Shown here piece by piece: positions 36,966-49,424 of a stretch of DNA of 64,000 nt (position 1 is the stretch's first letter; every line of letters begins with the position of its first letter). The translations under genes were made by a program, and so were the position numbers. The notes under the pieces are model-generated. The model ran no database searches. It was not told where the DNA came from and worked only from the letters and a program-made list of their open reading frames with translations. Source of the stretch: Leclercia pneumoniae (GTDB taxonomy: Bacteria; Pseudomonadota; Gammaproteobacteria; Enterobacterales; Enterobacteriaceae); NCBI RefSeq assembly GCF_017348915.1, contig NZ_CP071383.1, forward strand, positions 3,348,001-3,412,000, in the 5' to 3' direction.

Positions 36966-39527
36966 ATGAGCACGCTAGAGAATTTCGACGCCCACACCCC
37001 AATGATGCAGCAGTATCTGAAGCTGAAAGCCCAGCACCCAGAGATCCTGCTGTTCTATCGGATGGGCGACTTTTACGAACTTTTTTATGATGATGCGAAA
37101 CGCGCATCTCAGCTGCTCGATATCTCGCTGACCAAACGCGGCGCCTCTGCAGGCGAGCCGATCCCGATGGCGGGCATTCCCCACCACGCGGTGGAAAACT
37201 ATCTGGCGAAGCTGGTTAATCAGGGTGAGTCGGTAGCCATTTGCGAACAGATTGGCGATCCCGCGACCTCAAAAGGGCCGGTTGAGCGCAAAGTGGTGCG
37301 CATCGTCACCCCAGGCACCATCAGTGATGAAGCCCTGCTGCAGGAGCGGCAAGATAATTTGCTGGCCGCCATCTGGCAGGACGGCAAAGGTTACGGCTAC
37401 GCCACGCTGGATATTAGCTCCGGGCGTTTTCGTCTGAGTGAACCGGCCGACCGTGAAACCATGGCGGCAGAGCTGCAGCGCACCAACCCTGCGGAACTTT
37501 TGTATGCCGAAGACTTTGCCGAGCTGGCATTGATTGAAGGTCGTCGCGGCCTGCGTCGTCGCCCCCTGTGGGAGTTTGAGATCGATACCGCCCGTCAGCA
37601 GCTCAACCTGCAGTTTGGCACCCGCGATCTCATTGGTTTTGGTGTCGAAAATGCGCCACGTGGCCTTTGCGCGGCGGGATGTCTTTTGCAATACGTGAAA
37701 GACACCCAGCGCACGGCTCTGCCGCACATCCGCTCTATTACCATGGAGCGCCAGCAGGACAGCATCATCATGGATGCCGCCACCCGTCGCAATCTTGAGA
37801 TCACCCAGAACCTGGCCGGGGGCGTTGAAAACACCCTGGCCTCGGTGCTCGACAGCACTGTCACCCCAATGGGGAGCCGTATGCTCAAGCGCTGGCTGCA
37901 CATGCCGGTGCGTGATACCGCAACGCTGGTCGGCCGTCAGCAGACTATTGCCGCCTTGCAGGATCGTTTTACCGAACTGCAGCCGGTTTTGCGTCAGGTA
38001 GGCGACCTCGAACGTATCCTTGCCCGCCTTGCGCTGCGCACCGCTCGCCCGCGTGACTTAGCCCGTATGCGCCATGCCTTTCAGCAGTTGCCCACCCTGC
38101 GGGCGCAGTTGGCTGAGGTTGAGAGCGCACCGGTACAAAAGCTGCGTGAGACCATGGGTGAATTTAGCGAGTTACGCGAGTTACTGGAGCGTGCTGTGGT
38201 TGAAACCCCGCCGGTGCTGGTGCGCGACGGTGGCGTTATCGCACCTGGCTATAACGAAGAGCTGGATGAGTGGCGCGCGCTGGCAGACGGCGCAACGGAT
38301 TATCTCGATAAACTGGAGATCCGCGAACGCGAACGCCTGGGCCTGGATACCCTGAAAGTCGGCTATAACGCCGTTCATGGTTACTACATCCAGATTAGCC
38401 GTGGGCAGAGCCACCTGGCGCCTATCCACTATGTCCGCCGCCAGACGCTCAAAAATGCCGAACGCTATATTATTCCTGAGCTAAAAGAATACGAAGACAA
38501 AGTGCTGACCTCCAAAGGGAAAGCGCTGGCGCTGGAAAAACAGCTTTATGACGAGCTGTTCGATACGCTGATGCCGCATCTGGGCGATCTGCAGCTCAGC
38601 GCAAGCGCGCTGGCAGAGCTGGACGTGTTGGTTAACCTGGCGGAGCGTGCCGATACGCTGAACTACAGCTGCCCCACCTTTAGCGACAAGCCTGGCATTC
38701 GTATCACCGAAGGTCGCCACCCGGTGGTGGAACAAGTGCTCAATGAGCCCTTTATTGCCAACCCGCTTAACTTGTCGCCTCAGCGTCGTATGCTGATCAT
38801 TACCGGCCCGAACATGGGCGGTAAAAGTACCTATATGCGCCAGACCGCGTTGATTGCGCTACTGGCCTATATCGGCAGCTACGTGCCCGCGCAAAAAGTT
38901 GAGATCGGCCCCATCGATCGCATTTTCACCCGCGTGGGTGCGGCAGATGACCTGGCCAGCGGCCGCTCCACCTTTATGGTGGAGATGACCGAAACCGCCA
39001 ATATTCTGCACAATGCCACGGAAAACAGTCTGGTGCTGATGGATGAAATTGGCCGCGGAACCTCAACCTACGACGGCCTGTCGCTGGCGTGGGCCTGCGC
39101 TGAAAGCCTGGCAAACAAAATCAAGGCGCTGACGCTCTTTGCAACCCACTATTTCGAGCTAACCCAGTTGCCCGAAAAGATGGAAGGGGTGGCGAACGTG
39201 CATCTGGATGCGCTGGAGCATGGGGATACTATCGCCTTTATGCACACGGTGCAGGATGGCGCGGCCAGCAAGAGCTACGGCCTGGCGGTAGCGGCGCTGG
39301 CAGGGGTGCCTAAAGAGGTCATTAAACGGGCACGGCAGAAACTGCGCGAGCTGGAAAGCCTGTCGCCAAACGCGGCGGCAACCCAGATAGACGGTACGCA
39401 GATGTCTTTGCTTGCGCCGGCAGAAGAGACATCGCCTGCCGTTGAGGCGCTGGAGAATCTCGACCCGGATACACTGACACCGCGTCAGGCGCTGGAGTGG
39501 ATCTACCGGTTGAAGAGCCTGGTTTAG
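36966..39527 (+). CDS. mutS: DNA mismatch repair protein MutS with island-supplied 5' end
   Basis: 853 residues, the same length as E. coli MutS. It recognises mismatches (Phe36-x-Glu38 in GDFYELF) and signals to MutL using its ATPase (Walker [10 protein letters not shown], Walker [21 protein letters not shown]). All domains are intact. The first about 12 codons and the leader come from the inserted element: they differ from the native start stranded at 12275 but keep the frame. Upstream promoter DNA is therefore also island DNA, so mutS expression may be changed. Confidence 0.97.
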   Translation: MSTLENFDAHTPMMQQYLKLKAQHPEILLFYRMGDFYELFYDDAKRASQLLDISLTKRGASAGEPIPMAGIPHHAVENYLAKLVNQGESVAICEQIGDPATSKGPVERKVVRIVTPGTISDEALLQERQDNLLAAIWQDGKGYGYATLDISSGRFRLSEPADRETMAAELQRTNPAELLYAEDFAELALIEGRRGLRRRPLWEFEIDTARQQLNLQFGTRDLIGFGVENAPRGLCAAGCLLQYVKDTQRTALPHIRSITMERQQDSIIMDAATRRNLEITQNLAGGVENTLASVLDSTVTPMGSRMLKRWLHMPVRDTATLVGRQQTIAALQDRFTELQPVLRQVGDLERILARLALRTARPRDLARMRHAFQQLPTLRAQLAEVESAPVQKLRETMGEFSELRELLERAVVETPPVLVRDGGVIAPGYNEELDEWRALADGATDYLDKLEIRERERLGLDTLKVGYNAVHGYYIQISRGQSHLAPIHYVRRQTLKNAERYIIPELKEYEDKVLTSKGKALALEKQLYDELFDTLMPHLGDLQLSASALAELDVLVNLAERADTLNYSCPTFSDKPGIRITEGRHPVVEQVLNEPFIANPLNLSPQRRMLIITGPNMGGKSTYMRQTALIALLAYIGSYVPAQKVEIGPIDRIFTRVGAADDLASGRSTFMVEMTETANILHNATENSLVLMDEIGRGTSTYDGLSLAWACAESLANKIKALTLFATHYFELTQLPEKMEGVANVHLDALEHGDTIAFMHTVQDGAASKSYGLAVAALAGVPKEVIKRARQKLRELESLSPNAAATQIDGTQMSLLAPAEETSPAVEALENLDPDTLTPRQALEWIYRLKSLV
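36987..37009 (+). repeat. right attachment site copy within mutS
   Basis: Partner of 12296-12318 (two mismatches). Excision between the copies would restore the native mutS start. Confidence 0.8.
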
Positions 39528-40023
39528 GGCTCAGCGGTCTCCGGGCCGATTGAGTCAGATCTGTAACCTATGTGACCGGTTCATACACGGCCGGTCCTCC
39601 TTGTCACGTTCACGGGTGGTGTAATGCCACACTCCGCTGAACATGAGGTGAACGGAACGATTCCACCGCGCTAACTGATCGGCATGACAACCAGAGTTGC
39701 CGTTGTGCTTTGTCCATCTGTCACGACCGTTTTTCAGCGGCAGTTGTAGCGACGCGCCTAACGGCAACTCACCCGCAGTAACACATATCACTCTCTGGCA
39801 GCCAGGAGTGGAACCGCTGGCTCTCACCGTCATGACCATGAGCCCAAAGCGATACCAGCGAACCGGCGGAGCAGCAGAGAACCTGCCGTCTGGAAAATGG
39901 CGAGCATAATCATGCCGACCATCATCGCTGCTTTCTCTTTTTATCCGCGCTTGGTGAGGGCGCTGGAAGGGCACCTTCACAAAGAAGAACCTGAGCGGTA
40001 CCCGGCAAGCATCAAAACCAGGA
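39528..40023. other. 496-bp gap after mutS
   Basis: No gene that I can support. The GC content is like the core. A long minus-strand frame through it lacks family features. It may contain decayed remnants, as the mutS-rpoS interval is known to vary between enteric lineages. Confidence 0.5.
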
Positions 40024-40917
40024 TCATAACGCGTTAACCCGGGTACGCATAAAATCAATAAACGTGCGCACCTTTGCTGAAACATGCTGGGCATCAGGAT
40101 AGACAGCATAGATGCCCTGTTGGGCAAAAGTGTATTCCGGTAAAACGGGGAGCAGTTGCCCCTCCTCCAGCGCGCTTTGTGCCAGCCACGCAGGCAACAG
40201 CGCCACACCACTACCGGCCAGGGCAAAGGCCATTAATGCCTGCGCGCTGTCCGCATATAATCGCGGGGCTTTTTTTATCTCCAGCATGACGCTCTCACCG
40301 GCAGCGTTACGTAGCTGCCAGCGCAGCGGTGAAGCGACGCGTTCATGAATGATCCAGTCAGCCTGCGCCAGCGCCTCTGGTGATCCCACAGGATGGGCCT
40401 GCAGCCACGCCGGGGATGCTACGGGCAAGATGGCAAACTGCGAAATCAGCGCGGCGTGGTAGCGCGAATCTGCAAGCGTCCCAAGCCGAATGGCGACATC
40501 AAAACGTTCAGAAATAAGATCCCTGTGCAGCGAAGATGATACCAGCCGCACGCGTAGCTCCGGGTGCTGAAGGCTAAATTCGGCCAGCAGGGGGACCACC
40601 ACCTTCGCCCCATATTCCGGAGTGCTGGTAATACGCAGTTCCCCCGTCAGCCCGGCATGGTTGGCGCGTACATCATCCGCGAGTTTCTCCGCGTTCTGAA
40701 GCAGCGCCACGCTACGTTGGTAAAACAGTTCCCCGGCTTCGGTTAAGCGCAGCCGGCGGGTGGATCGTAGCAGCAGCGTAACGCCCAGCTCATCTTCGAG
40801 CTGGCGAATATTGAAACTGAGAACCGCTTTTGTTAACCCCATAACGTCTGCGGCAGCGGTAAAACTTCCGCTCTCTACCACCGCCACAAACATCCCTGTA
40901 CGCTGCAAATTCAACAT
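40024..40917 (-). CDS. LysR-family regulator
   Basis: 297 residues: N-terminal helix-turn-helix (FVAVVESGSFTAAADVMGLTKAVLSFNIRQLEDELGVTLL) and a LysR substrate-binding domain (LRITSTPEYGAKVVVPLLAEF). Divergent from an MFS transporter gene, which it probably controls. ATG 40917 follows AAAAGG; the ATG 15 bases upstream is an alternative. Confidence 0.88.
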   Translation of the reverse strand: MLNLQRTGMFVAVVESGSFTAAADVMGLTKAVLSFNIRQLEDELGVTLLLRSTRRLRLTEAGELFYQRSVALLQNAEKLADDVRANHAGLTGELRITSTPEYGAKVVVPLLAEFSLQHPELRVRLVSSSLHRDLISERFDVAIRLGTLADSRYHAALISQFAILPVASPAWLQAHPVGSPEALAQADWIIHERVASPLRWQLRNAAGESVMLEIKKAPRLYADSAQALMAFALAGSGVALLPAWLAQSALEEGQLLPVLPEYTFAQQGIYAVYPDAQHVSAKVRTFIDFMRTRVNAL

Positions 40918-41023
40918 CGTCAGCCTTTTCATTGTCAAAATTTTTTTGACAGTATATCGCGCTTTGTCGCGTTTATCTGTTCTCTTCCGCCCGCTACGAT
41001 ACGGCCTCACTTGAGGAGTTCCC

Positions 41024-42235
41024 ATGACCTATCGCACCAGGGTTGCCGTTGTATTTCTGCTCGGTTTTTTTCTCGACCTGATTAACATGTTCATCGCCAG
41101 CGTGGCCTTTCCAGCAATGGGCCGGGCGTTTGACGCCACGCCTTCCGCACTTGCCTGGGTGAGTAATGGCTATATTGCCGGGCTAACGCTGGTCATCCCG
41201 TTCAGCGCCATGCTGGCGCGCCTGCTGGGCCCCAAACGCCTGATCCTGCTATCGCTTTTACTATTTAGTACCGCTTCTACCGCCGCGGGGCTGGCGTCCA
41301 CACTCGACAGCCTCATCGCCTGGCGCGTCGTGCAGGGGCTTGGCGGTGGGCTGCTGATACCGGTTGGGCAGGCGCTGGCGTGGCAGCAGTTTAAGCCGCA
41401 CGAACGTGCCAGACTCTCTTCGGCGGTTATGCTGGTGGCGCTGTTGGCACCGGCATGCTCACCCGCGCTGGGCGGCGTGCTGGTGCAAACGCTCGGCTGG
41501 CGATGGATATTTTTTGCGACTCTGCCCGTCGCTGCCCTCGCATTTACGCTGGCCTGGCTATGGCTTCGTGACGAGAAACCACAGCAGATCGTGACGCGAC
41601 GACTGCTTCATCTCCCGCTGCTGAAAGATCCGCTGCTGCGGTTTTCTATGCTGGTCTACCTGTGCATTCCCGGCACGTTCATTGGCGTGAACGTGATAGG
41701 CATGTTTTACCTGCAAAGCGTCGCCAGACTGACGCCTGCCGAAACGGGGGCGCTGATGCTGCCCTGGTCACTGGCCTCTTTTGTGGCGATCGCATCAACC
41801 GGACGCTACTTCAACCGTCTGGGTCCCCGACCGCTGATTATCCTCGGCTCTCTTTTGCAGGCCACGGGAATGGCGCTTCTTGTCCCTGTCGGCCCGGAGA
41901 GCCCGCTCGCACTGCCGGTGCTGGCATTTACGCTTATGGGTGCGGGCGGTAGCCTGTGCAGCAGCACGGCGCAAAGCAGCGCGTTTTTGACTATCCCGCA
42001 TGATGCGATGCCGGATGCCAGCGCGCTGTGGAACCTGAACCGTCAGCTGAGTTTTTTTCTGGGGGCGTTAGTGCTGGCCGCGCTACTTAGCCTGGCGCAG
42101 CACTACCTGCCGCCGATTACGGCGTGGCACAGTACTTTTCTTTTTGCCGCTGGCGTAACCTTACTGCCCCTGCTGACCGTTATTCGTCTTAACAATGCGA
42201 AGGTGCTGATGCAGCTTCAACAGGAGAAATCATGA
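41024..42235 (+). CDS. MFS drug-efflux-type transporter
   Basis: 403 residues with about 12 membrane helices. AMLARLLGPKRLILLS is the loop 2-3 motif, and WRVVQGLGGGLLIPVGQALAWQ is motif B of proton-driven exporters. Substrate unknown. It is divergent from a LysR regulator and overlaps the next gene by four bases (ATGA), so the two are an operon. Confidence 0.83.
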   Translation: MTYRTRVAVVFLLGFFLDLINMFIASVAFPAMGRAFDATPSALAWVSNGYIAGLTLVIPFSAMLARLLGPKRLILLSLLLFSTASTAAGLASTLDSLIAWRVVQGLGGGLLIPVGQALAWQQFKPHERARLSSAVMLVALLAPACSPALGGVLVQTLGWRWIFFATLPVAALAFTLAWLWLRDEKPQQIVTRRLLHLPLLKDPLLRFSMLVYLCIPGTFIGVNVIGMFYLQSVARLTPAETGALMLPWSLASFVAIASTGRYFNRLGPRPLIILGSLLQATGMALLVPVGPESPLALPVLAFTLMGAGGSLCSSTAQSSAFLTIPHDAMPDASALWNLNRQLSFFLGALVLAALLSLAQHYLPPITAWHSTFLFAAGVTLLPLLTVIRLNNAKVLMQLQQEKS

Positions 42236-42609
42236 CCCCGTACGAAAAAGAAATTATTGATCTTCACGTTGCGCTCGAGCAGTGGCTTGGAGAAGGCGAA
42301 GGCGACATCACCGCCCTGCTCGCCCGCTTCCGGCCGGATTTTATGATGATTCCACCGGGCGGCACTCATCTGGACCATGCGGCACTGGCCGGCTTCCTGC
42401 AAAACCAGCGCGGCAGTCGCCACGGCCTGAAAATAGCTATCGATGAGCTCGCTACGGTGCAGGAATGGGAAGGTGGCGCGGTGCTGCACTACCGGGAGAC
42501 GCAAACCCGTCCGGACCAGCCTGTCAACGTACGTTGGTCAACCGCGGTGCTTAATCAGGAAGGCGCTAGAGTCACCTGGCGTCTGTTGCACGAAACGACG
42601 CAGGGGTAG
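42232..42609 (+). CDS. NTF2-like (DUF4440-type) protein
   Basis: 125 residues resembling small NTF2-fold proteins (EIIDLHVALEQWLGEGEGDITALLARFRPDFMMIPPGG, ending RVTWRLLHETTQG). Role unknown; it is translationally coupled to the MFS gene and ends at a terminator. Confidence 0.7.
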   Translation: MTPYEKEIIDLHVALEQWLGEGEGDITALLARFRPDFMMIPPGGTHLDHAALAGFLQNQRGSRHGLKIAIDELATVQEWEGGAVLHYRETQTRPDQPVNVRWSTAVLNQEGARVTWRLLHETTQG

Positions 42610-42620
42610 CACAAAAGAAA

Positions 42621-42648
42621 AAGGCCCGTCTCACGACGGGCCTTTTTT
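42621..42648. terminator. bidirectional terminator between the NTF2-like gene and rpoS
   Basis: AAGGCCCGTC/GACGGGCCTT with a TCAC loop, flanked by A and T runs on both sides, so it can end both convergent transcripts. Confidence 0.9.
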
Positions 42649-42661
42649 GACGAAAGGGTAA

Positions 42662-43654
42662 TTATTCGCGGAACAGCGCTTCGATATTCAGACCCTGCCC
42701 CTGCAGAATTTCACGCAGGCGACGCAGACCTTCTACCTGAATCTGACGAACACGTTCACGGGTCAGGCCAATTTCGCGGCCGACGTCTTCCAGTGTCGCA
42801 GCTTCATACCCCAGTAAACCGAAACGACGTGCCAGCACTTCACGCTGTTTGGCGTTCAGTTCGAACAGCCATTTAACGATGCTCTGTTTCATGTCATCGT
42901 CTTGCGTAGTGTCTTCCGGGCCGTTGTCTTTTTCATCGGCCAGGATGTCCAGCAGCGCTTTTTCGGAATCGCCACCCAGTGGGGTGTCAACCGAGGTAAT
43001 ACGCTCATTGAGACGCAGCATACGGCTTACGTCATCAACCGGTTTATCAAGCTGCTCGGCAATCTCTTCTGCACTTGGCTCGTGGTCCAGCTTATGGGAC
43101 AACTCGCGTGCAGTACGCAGATAGACGTTCAGCTCTTTCACGATGTGAATCGGCAGGCGAATCGTACGGGTTTGGTTCATGATTGCCCGTTCGATGGTCT
43201 GTCGAATCCACCAGGTTGCGTAGGTTGAGAAACGGAACCCACGTTCTGGGTCAAACTTCTCAACAGCACGGATAAGCCCCAGGTTACCCTCTTCAATCAG
43301 ATCCAGCAGAGCCAGACCACGATTGCTATAACGACGGGCAATCTTCACAACCAGACGCAAGTTACTCTCAATCATGCGACGGCGTGAGGCTACGTCACCA
43401 CGCAATGCACGGCGCGCGAAATAAACTTCTTCTTCGGCTGTTAACAGTGGGGAGTAACCAATCTCCCCAAGGTAAAGCTGAGTCGCGTCAAGCACACGTT
43501 GTGTGGCGCCCTGCGATAACAGCTCTTCTTCAGCTAAATCGTTATCACTGGGTTCCTCTTCTACTAAGGCTTTTTCATCAAAAGCCTCTGCTCCGTTCTC
43601 ATCAAATTCCGCGTCTTCATTTAAATCATGAACTTTCAGCGTATTCTGACTCAT
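42662..43654 (-). CDS. rpoS: RNA polymerase sigma factor RpoS
   Basis: 330-residue stationary-phase and general-stress sigma factor, collinear with E. coli RpoS. Region 2 ([75 protein letters not shown]) and the region 4 helix-turn-helix ([27 protein letters not shown]) are intact. In E. coli the main rpoS promoter lies inside nlpD, and sRNAs act on the long leader; the same arrangement (nlpD directly upstream) is kept. Confidence 0.97.
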   Translation of the reverse strand: MSQNTLKVHDLNEDAEFDENGAEAFDEKALVEEEPSDNDLAEEELLSQGATQRVLDATQLYLGEIGYSPLLTAEEEVYFARRALRGDVASRRRMIESNLRLVVKIARRYSNRGLALLDLIEEGNLGLIRAVEKFDPERGFRFSTYATWWIRQTIERAIMNQTRTIRLPIHIVKELNVYLRTARELSHKLDHEPSAEEIAEQLDKPVDDVSRMLRLNERITSVDTPLGGDSEKALLDILADEKDNGPEDTTQDDDMKQSIVKWLFELNAKQREVLARRFGLLGYEAATLEDVGREIGLTRERVRQIQVEGLRRLREILQGQGLNIEALFRE

Positions 43655-43714
43655 AAAGGTGGCTCCTACCCGTGATCCCTGAACGAAACATCCTGACTGG
43701 CATGTCTCGTCAAA

Positions 43715-44839
43715 TTATCGCTGCGGCAAATACTGCAGCGGGTTTACGGATTTCCCCTTGTAACGAATTTCAAAATGCAAGCGTGTAGAACTGGTTCCGG
43801 TGCTACCCATGGTAGCGATTTTTTGCCCCGCCTTAACTTCTTGTTGTTCCCGGACCAGCATCGTATCGTTATGGGCGTAGGCACTCAGGTAATCATCGTT
43901 GTGTTTGATGATAATAAGATTACCGTAACCGCGAAGTGCATTACCGGCATACACAACACGTCCGTCTCCGGTCGCGATGATAGCCTGTCCTTTACTCCCC
44001 GCGATATCGATCCCTTTATTTCCCCCCTCGGAGGAAGAGAAGTTCTCGATAACCTTGCCGTCAGTCGGCCAGCGCCATGAAGAGATCGGCGAGCTGGACG
44101 TTACACTGCTGGCAGTGGGCTCGGTAGAGCTAACCACAGGTGCCGTAACCGGTGCTGTGACAACGGTCGCAGTACCCTTATTATTCGGCAACATCTTGTT
44201 AGCACTCTGTTCACCTGAGTCCTCAGAATACGTAATTACAGGTTGTGAAGCAACCACTGTGCTTGATTTTTGTGCAGGGGTCACACTGTTATTTTGCGCG
44301 GTGACGTCGGCCGCAGAAACGCTGTTACCCGGCGTCAGAGGTTTACCGGTGGCATTGCCCACCTGCAGCGTTTGGCCTACTTCCAGTCCATACGGGGCTT
44401 GTACGTTGTTTCGCTGGGCGAGATCGCGGAAATCGTTCCCGGTGATCCACGCGATATAGAACAGGGTATCGCCGCGCTTAACGGTATAGGTGCTGCCGCC
44501 AGTATAGCTGCCTTTCGGAATGTTCCCATACTTGCGGTTATATACTATGCGGCCATTTTCGGTCTGAACAGCTTGTTCCACTGGCTGAATCTGCGTCGGC
44601 TGGACAACAGGACGTTGAACAGGCTGGATCTGCGGAGTTTGCTGCGCTGTAGAGTTACCCATCTTTGGTGGAGGAGTAATCAGCATTCCACTGGATGTGT
44701 TACCAGAACCGCTATTGCCGCCAACTGAGCTCACCGGCGCAGGGGGATTGTTTGAATTAGAACAACCTGCCAGCCAGAGTGAAACCAGTGATAATGCCGC
44801 GACACGGCTGATGGTGAATTTTGGGCTTCCCGCGCTCAT
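43715..44839 (-). CDS. nlpD: murein hydrolase activator NlpD
   Basis: 374-residue outer-membrane lipoprotein (lipobox LAGC at about 23-26) that activates the amidase AmiC at the septum. It has a LysM domain ([29 protein letters not shown]) and a C-terminal LytM domain ([26 protein letters not shown]) whose metal-binding residues are replaced, as expected for an activator. The long middle part is rich in Ser, Thr, Pro and Val. Confidence 0.95.
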   Translation of the reverse strand: MSAGSPKFTISRVAALSLVSLWLAGCSNSNNPPAPVSSVGGNSGSGNTSSGMLITPPPKMGNSTAQQTPQIQPVQRPVVQPTQIQPVEQAVQTENGRIVYNRKYGNIPKGSYTGGSTYTVKRGDTLFYIAWITGNDFRDLAQRNNVQAPYGLEVGQTLQVGNATGKPLTPGNSVSAADVTAQNNSVTPAQKSSTVVASQPVITYSEDSGEQSANKMLPNNKGTATVVTAPVTAPVVSSTEPTASSVTSSSPISSWRWPTDGKVIENFSSSEGGNKGIDIAGSKGQAIIATGDGRVVYAGNALRGYGNLIIIKHNDDYLSAYAHNDTMLVREQQEVKAGQKIATMGSTGTSSTRLHFEIRYKGKSVNPLQYLPQR

Positions 44840-44955
44840 TTATCCCCCAGGAATGTGTTAACTACCAGTGACTTAATATTATCCGTGTTGGCACGAATCT
44901 TTTGCGCCCCACGATACGCTGAATTGGCCTGAATAACCCTGGAAAAATCTGAGTC

Positions 44956-46317
<1,362 letters not shown>

Positions 46318-46337
<20 letters not shown>

Positions 46338-47367
46338 AGTCACCCGAAGTGTTGATAAGTTCCCTGACAACACTGGTGGCAAAGCTACCTGCCGGCAGCC
46401 AGAATCGTAACTCAAGGGTTACGTCATCCCACCAGTTCCAGTTCAACTGTTGCGGATAGAGCAGCATCGCCCGGCGTGCCGCTTCCACTTTTTCCCGCAC
46501 CAGCAAAGATTGTAATTCCTGCGCATCTGCCACCGCAGATTGCTCCGCGCTCAGCGCGTCGCCCACACTTCCCCACTCTCCGGAGCCCGGAAGCGGTGCG
46601 GTAATCATCAGCGTTTTGTTTCCGACGCGCGTCTGCAGGTCGTCCATCTCTTCAGCCGTGGCCACGAACCAGCTGCCGCGCCCCGCTAATTGTAGCGCAT
46701 CGCCGACAACAACTTGATTCGCGTCTGGTTTTTTCAGCCTTTCACTCACAATCTGATTAAACAACGCACTGCGGGCCGCAGACAACCAAAAACTGCGTTT
46801 ATTCCTGTCGCGAACCGGCGCGTTACTCTGCGCCCAGCGTAGCGCCCCCTGCAGATTACTGCCGCCAATGCCGAAACGCTGCGCACCAAAGTAGTTAGGC
46901 ACGCCCTGGGCGCTGATGGCTGCCAGACGTTTTTCGACATCGGCGCGATCGCTGACTTCACGCAGCACCAGCGTAAACGCATTTCCCTGCAGGGCACCGA
47001 GGCGCAGTTTGCGTTTATGGCGGGCGTACTCCAGTACCTTACAACCTTCAAGCTCAAACTTACTGAGATCCGGCATCGAATTGCCCGGAACGCGCGCGCA
47101 GAGCCACTGCTCTGTAACGGCATGTTTATCTTTTTGCCCGGCAAAGCTCACTTCACGGGCATGAATCTTCAGGAACTTTGCCAGTGCGTCGGCAACGAAA
47201 CGGGTGTTACAACCGTTTTTCAGGATCCGCACCAGGATATGCTCGCCTTCCCCATCCGGCTCAAAGCCGAGATCTTCCACCACCACGAAATCTTCCGGGC
47301 TGGCTTTTAGTAAACCCGTGCTTTGCGGCTTACCGTGCAGATAAGTGAGGTTGTCGAATTCGATCAT
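46318..47367 (-). CDS. truD: tRNA pseudouridine(13) synthase
   Basis: 349 residues. Makes pseudouridine 13 in tRNA-Glu; catalytic Asp in [15 protein letters not shown], and the family motif [15 protein letters not shown]. It overlaps ispF upstream by four bases. Confidence 0.96.
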
Positions 47368-47843
47368 TTTGCCGCCTTCACCAGCAGGGCTACTGCTTCG
47401 CAGGCAATGCCTTCACCACGGCCAGTGAAGCCCAGCTTCTCGGTGGTGGTGGCCTTGACGTTGACATCATCCATGTGACAGCCGAGATCTTCGGCGATAA
47501 ACACGCGCATCTGTGGGATATGCGGCAACATTTTGGGTGCCTGCGCGATGATGGTGACATCGACGTTGCCAAGGGTAAAACCTTTGGCCTGAATACGGCG
47601 CCAGGCTTCACGCAGTAGCGCGCGGCTGTCGGCCCCCTTGAATGCCGGGTCGGTGTCCGGGAAGAGTTTGCCGATATCACCCAGCGCCGCCGCGCCCAGC
47701 AGCGCGTCGGTTAAGGCATGGAGCGCCACGTCGCCATCAGAATGGGCCAACAGTCCTTTTTCGTAGGGGATGCGTACGCCGCCAATGATAATTGGGCCTT
47801 CACCGCCAAAGGCGTGTACGTCAAAACCATGTCCAATTCGCAT
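47364..47843 (-). CDS. ispF: 2-C-methyl-D-erythritol 2,4-cyclodiphosphate synthase
   Basis: 159 residues. Fifth step of the MEP isoprenoid pathway; zinc ligands in GFDVHAF and [18 protein letters not shown]. It directly follows ispD (one-base junction), which supplies the pathway's third step. Confidence 0.97.
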   Translation of the reverse strand: MRIGHGFDVHAFGGEGPIIIGGVRIPYEKGLLAHSDGDVALHALTDALLGAAALGDIGKLFPDTDPAFKGADSRALLREAWRRIQAKGFTLGNVDVTIIAQAPKMLPHIPQMRVFIAEDLGCHMDDVNVKATTTEKLGFTGRGEGIACEAVALLVKAAK

Positions 47844-48553
47844 TATGCCTTCTCCTGAGGGGTCGAACGGGTAAGATAAAATTCCGCCAGCTGTAAATCT
47901 TCCGGTCGCGTCACTTTGATATTATCAGCGCGTCCTTCAACCAGAGTGGGATGAAAACCACAATACTCCAGCGCCGATGCCTCATCGGTAATGGTCGCCC
48001 CCTCATTCAGGGCGCGAGTCAGGCAGGCGTGGAGCAGCTCGCGAGGGAAAAATTGTGGGGTCAGCGCGTGCCACAAATCAACGCGCTCTACGGTATGGGC
48101 AATGGATGCAAGGCCTGGTTCAGCGCGCTTCATGGTGTCACGCACCGGCGCGGCCAGAATGCCCCCGACCTTGCTGGTCTCGCTAAGCGCCAGAAGTCGC
48201 GCCAGATCGTCCTGATGCAGACAAGGGCGCGCCGCATCGTGCACCAGCACCCATGCGGCCTCACCGGCGGCCTGAATACCGGCCAGCACCGAGTCGGCGC
48301 GCTCTGCGCCGCCATCAACGACCGTAATTTGCGGGTGGTTTGCCAGCGGGAGCGCGGCAAAGCGCGCATCGCCTGGGCTGATGGCGATCACCACCCGGGA
48401 CACCCGCGGGTGCGCCAGCAGCGCCGCCACGGAGTGTTCAAGAATGGTTTTATCGCCAATTGAGAGATACTGCTTAGGACACTCTGTCTGCATGCGTCGG
48501 CCGAACCCGGCGGCCGGTACAACGGCGCATACGTCCGTAAAAGTTACTGCCAT
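47843..48553 (-). CDS. ispD: 2-C-methyl-D-erythritol 4-phosphate cytidylyltransferase
   Basis: 236 residues. Couples CTP to methylerythritol phosphate; nucleotide loop [21 protein letters not shown] and the VHDAARPC motif are present. Part of the ftsB-ispD-ispF-truD-surE cluster. Confidence 0.97.
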   Translation of the reverse strand: MAVTFTDVCAVVPAAGFGRRMQTECPKQYLSIGDKTILEHSVAALLAHPRVSRVVIAISPGDARFAALPLANHPQITVVDGGAERADSVLAGIQAAGEAAWVLVHDAARPCLHQDDLARLLALSETSKVGGILAAPVRDTMKRAEPGLASIAHTVERVDLWHALTPQFFPRELLHACLTRALNEGATITDEASALEYCGFHPTLVEGRADNIKVTRPEDLQLAEFYLTRSTPQEKA

Positions 48554-48571
48554 GTCGTCATCCCGGGCTAA

Positions 48572-48883
48572 TTATCGATTGTTTTGTACAGAGCCCTGGT
48601 TGCGTTTAGACGCATCCGGAACCAGACGATAGAAGGTTTCGCCCGGCTTAGTCATACTGAGTTCATTGCGTGCACGTTCTTCAATCGCCTCTTGCCCGCC
48701 ATTGAGGTCATCAATTTCGGCAAAAAGTTGATCGTTTCGCGCTTTAAGTTTGGCGTTTGTCGCCTGCTGTGCCGTCACGTCATCGCTGACGCGACTATAG
48801 TCGTGAAGGCCGTTCTTACCGAACCACAGCGAATACTGAAGCCAGACCAGCAAAGCCAGCAACAGCAGCGTAAGTTTACCCAT
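48572..48883 (-). CDS. ftsB: cell division protein FtsB
   Basis: 103 residues. One transmembrane helix at the N-terminus ([18 protein letters not shown]) followed by a coiled coil ([28 protein letters not shown]). Forms the FtsQLB complex of the divisome. It lies 18 bases before ispD and is probably co-transcribed with it. Confidence 0.96.
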   Translation of the reverse strand: MGKLTLLLLALLVWLQYSLWFGKNGLHDYSRVSDDVTAQQATNAKLKARNDQLFAEIDDLNGGQEAIEERARNELSMTKPGETFYRLVPDASKRNQGSVQNNR

Positions 48884-49050
48884 CCTGCCCCCTGAAAAAC
48901 GGCATCATCATCCCATAACTTTCCCCACGACTCTACTCTGGGGCTACAGAGATGCCGCAACATCGCGGGCAAATGTACCACATTTTTTCCGCAGATTCGC
49001 GCCAGCACACCATTGCACATAGTTGGTTACGGTTTGAATTATGGCTGAAC

Positions 49051-49374
49051 TTATCCCATGAGCCACAAAAATAACAGCCCGAACAGGACGACGACCGTCA
49101 CAATGGTGATGATGGCGCTATAAAGCAGTCTGCCATCCAGCAGCGAGTGCAGCGCAATGCCGACCACAACCGCGACGGGCATCAGCGCCAGGAAGAAAGG
49201 CCAGGTATAGAGGAAGAAAAACAGCGTGTTACTGCCGTAAATCAGAAACGGGATGCCCAGCGCCATAAGCCACGAGATAAAGCCGACGATCGCCCCAGGG
49301 AAAGACCAGGTCGTCTCGTCGTTAGTCGCTACTGTTTCCGACCTGGTGATAATGTAATTTTCGCTGTTACGCAT
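49051..49374 (-). CDS. ygbE: DUF3561 inner-membrane protein YgbE
   Basis: 107 residues with three hydrophobic segments, matching E. coli YgbE (ETTWSFPGAIVGFISWL; YGSNTLFFFLYTWPFFLALMPVAVVVGIALHSLLDG). Function unknown. ATG 49374 corresponds to the E. coli start; an upstream ATG at 49398 is less likely. Confidence 0.9.
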   Translation of the reverse strand: MRNSENYIITRSETVATNDETTWSFPGAIVGFISWLMALGIPFLIYGSNTLFFFLYTWPFFLALMPVAVVVGIALHSLLDGRLLYSAIITIVTVVVLFGLLFLWLMG

Positions 49375-49424
49375 CGCTAATCCTGTACCATGACACATCG
49401 GGGAAGCCTAAGCCCGATACCGTC

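Larger units (their letters stand above)
12311..37009. mobile_element. integrative element in the 5' end of mutS
   Basis: About 24.7 kb between two copies of the start of mutS. The identical core at both ends is ATGATGCA (12311-12318 and 37002-37009), within a longer similar segment. A P4-type integrase lies next to the right junction and reads inward. The content is typical of mobile DNA: a restriction-modification pair, AlpA regulators, a Rep candidate, a second recombinase, RadC and phage-type regulators. The left part and especially 26.5-35.4 kb are AT-rich compared with the flanks. No relaxase or mating-pair genes are seen. Confidence 0.88.

Noticed and set aside
39555-40226. 223-residue minus-strand frame between mutS and the LysR gene
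   Set aside because: It overlaps the real LysR gene and has no recognisable domain or ribosome site. It could be decayed DNA, perhaps with transposon remnants, but I cannot support that.
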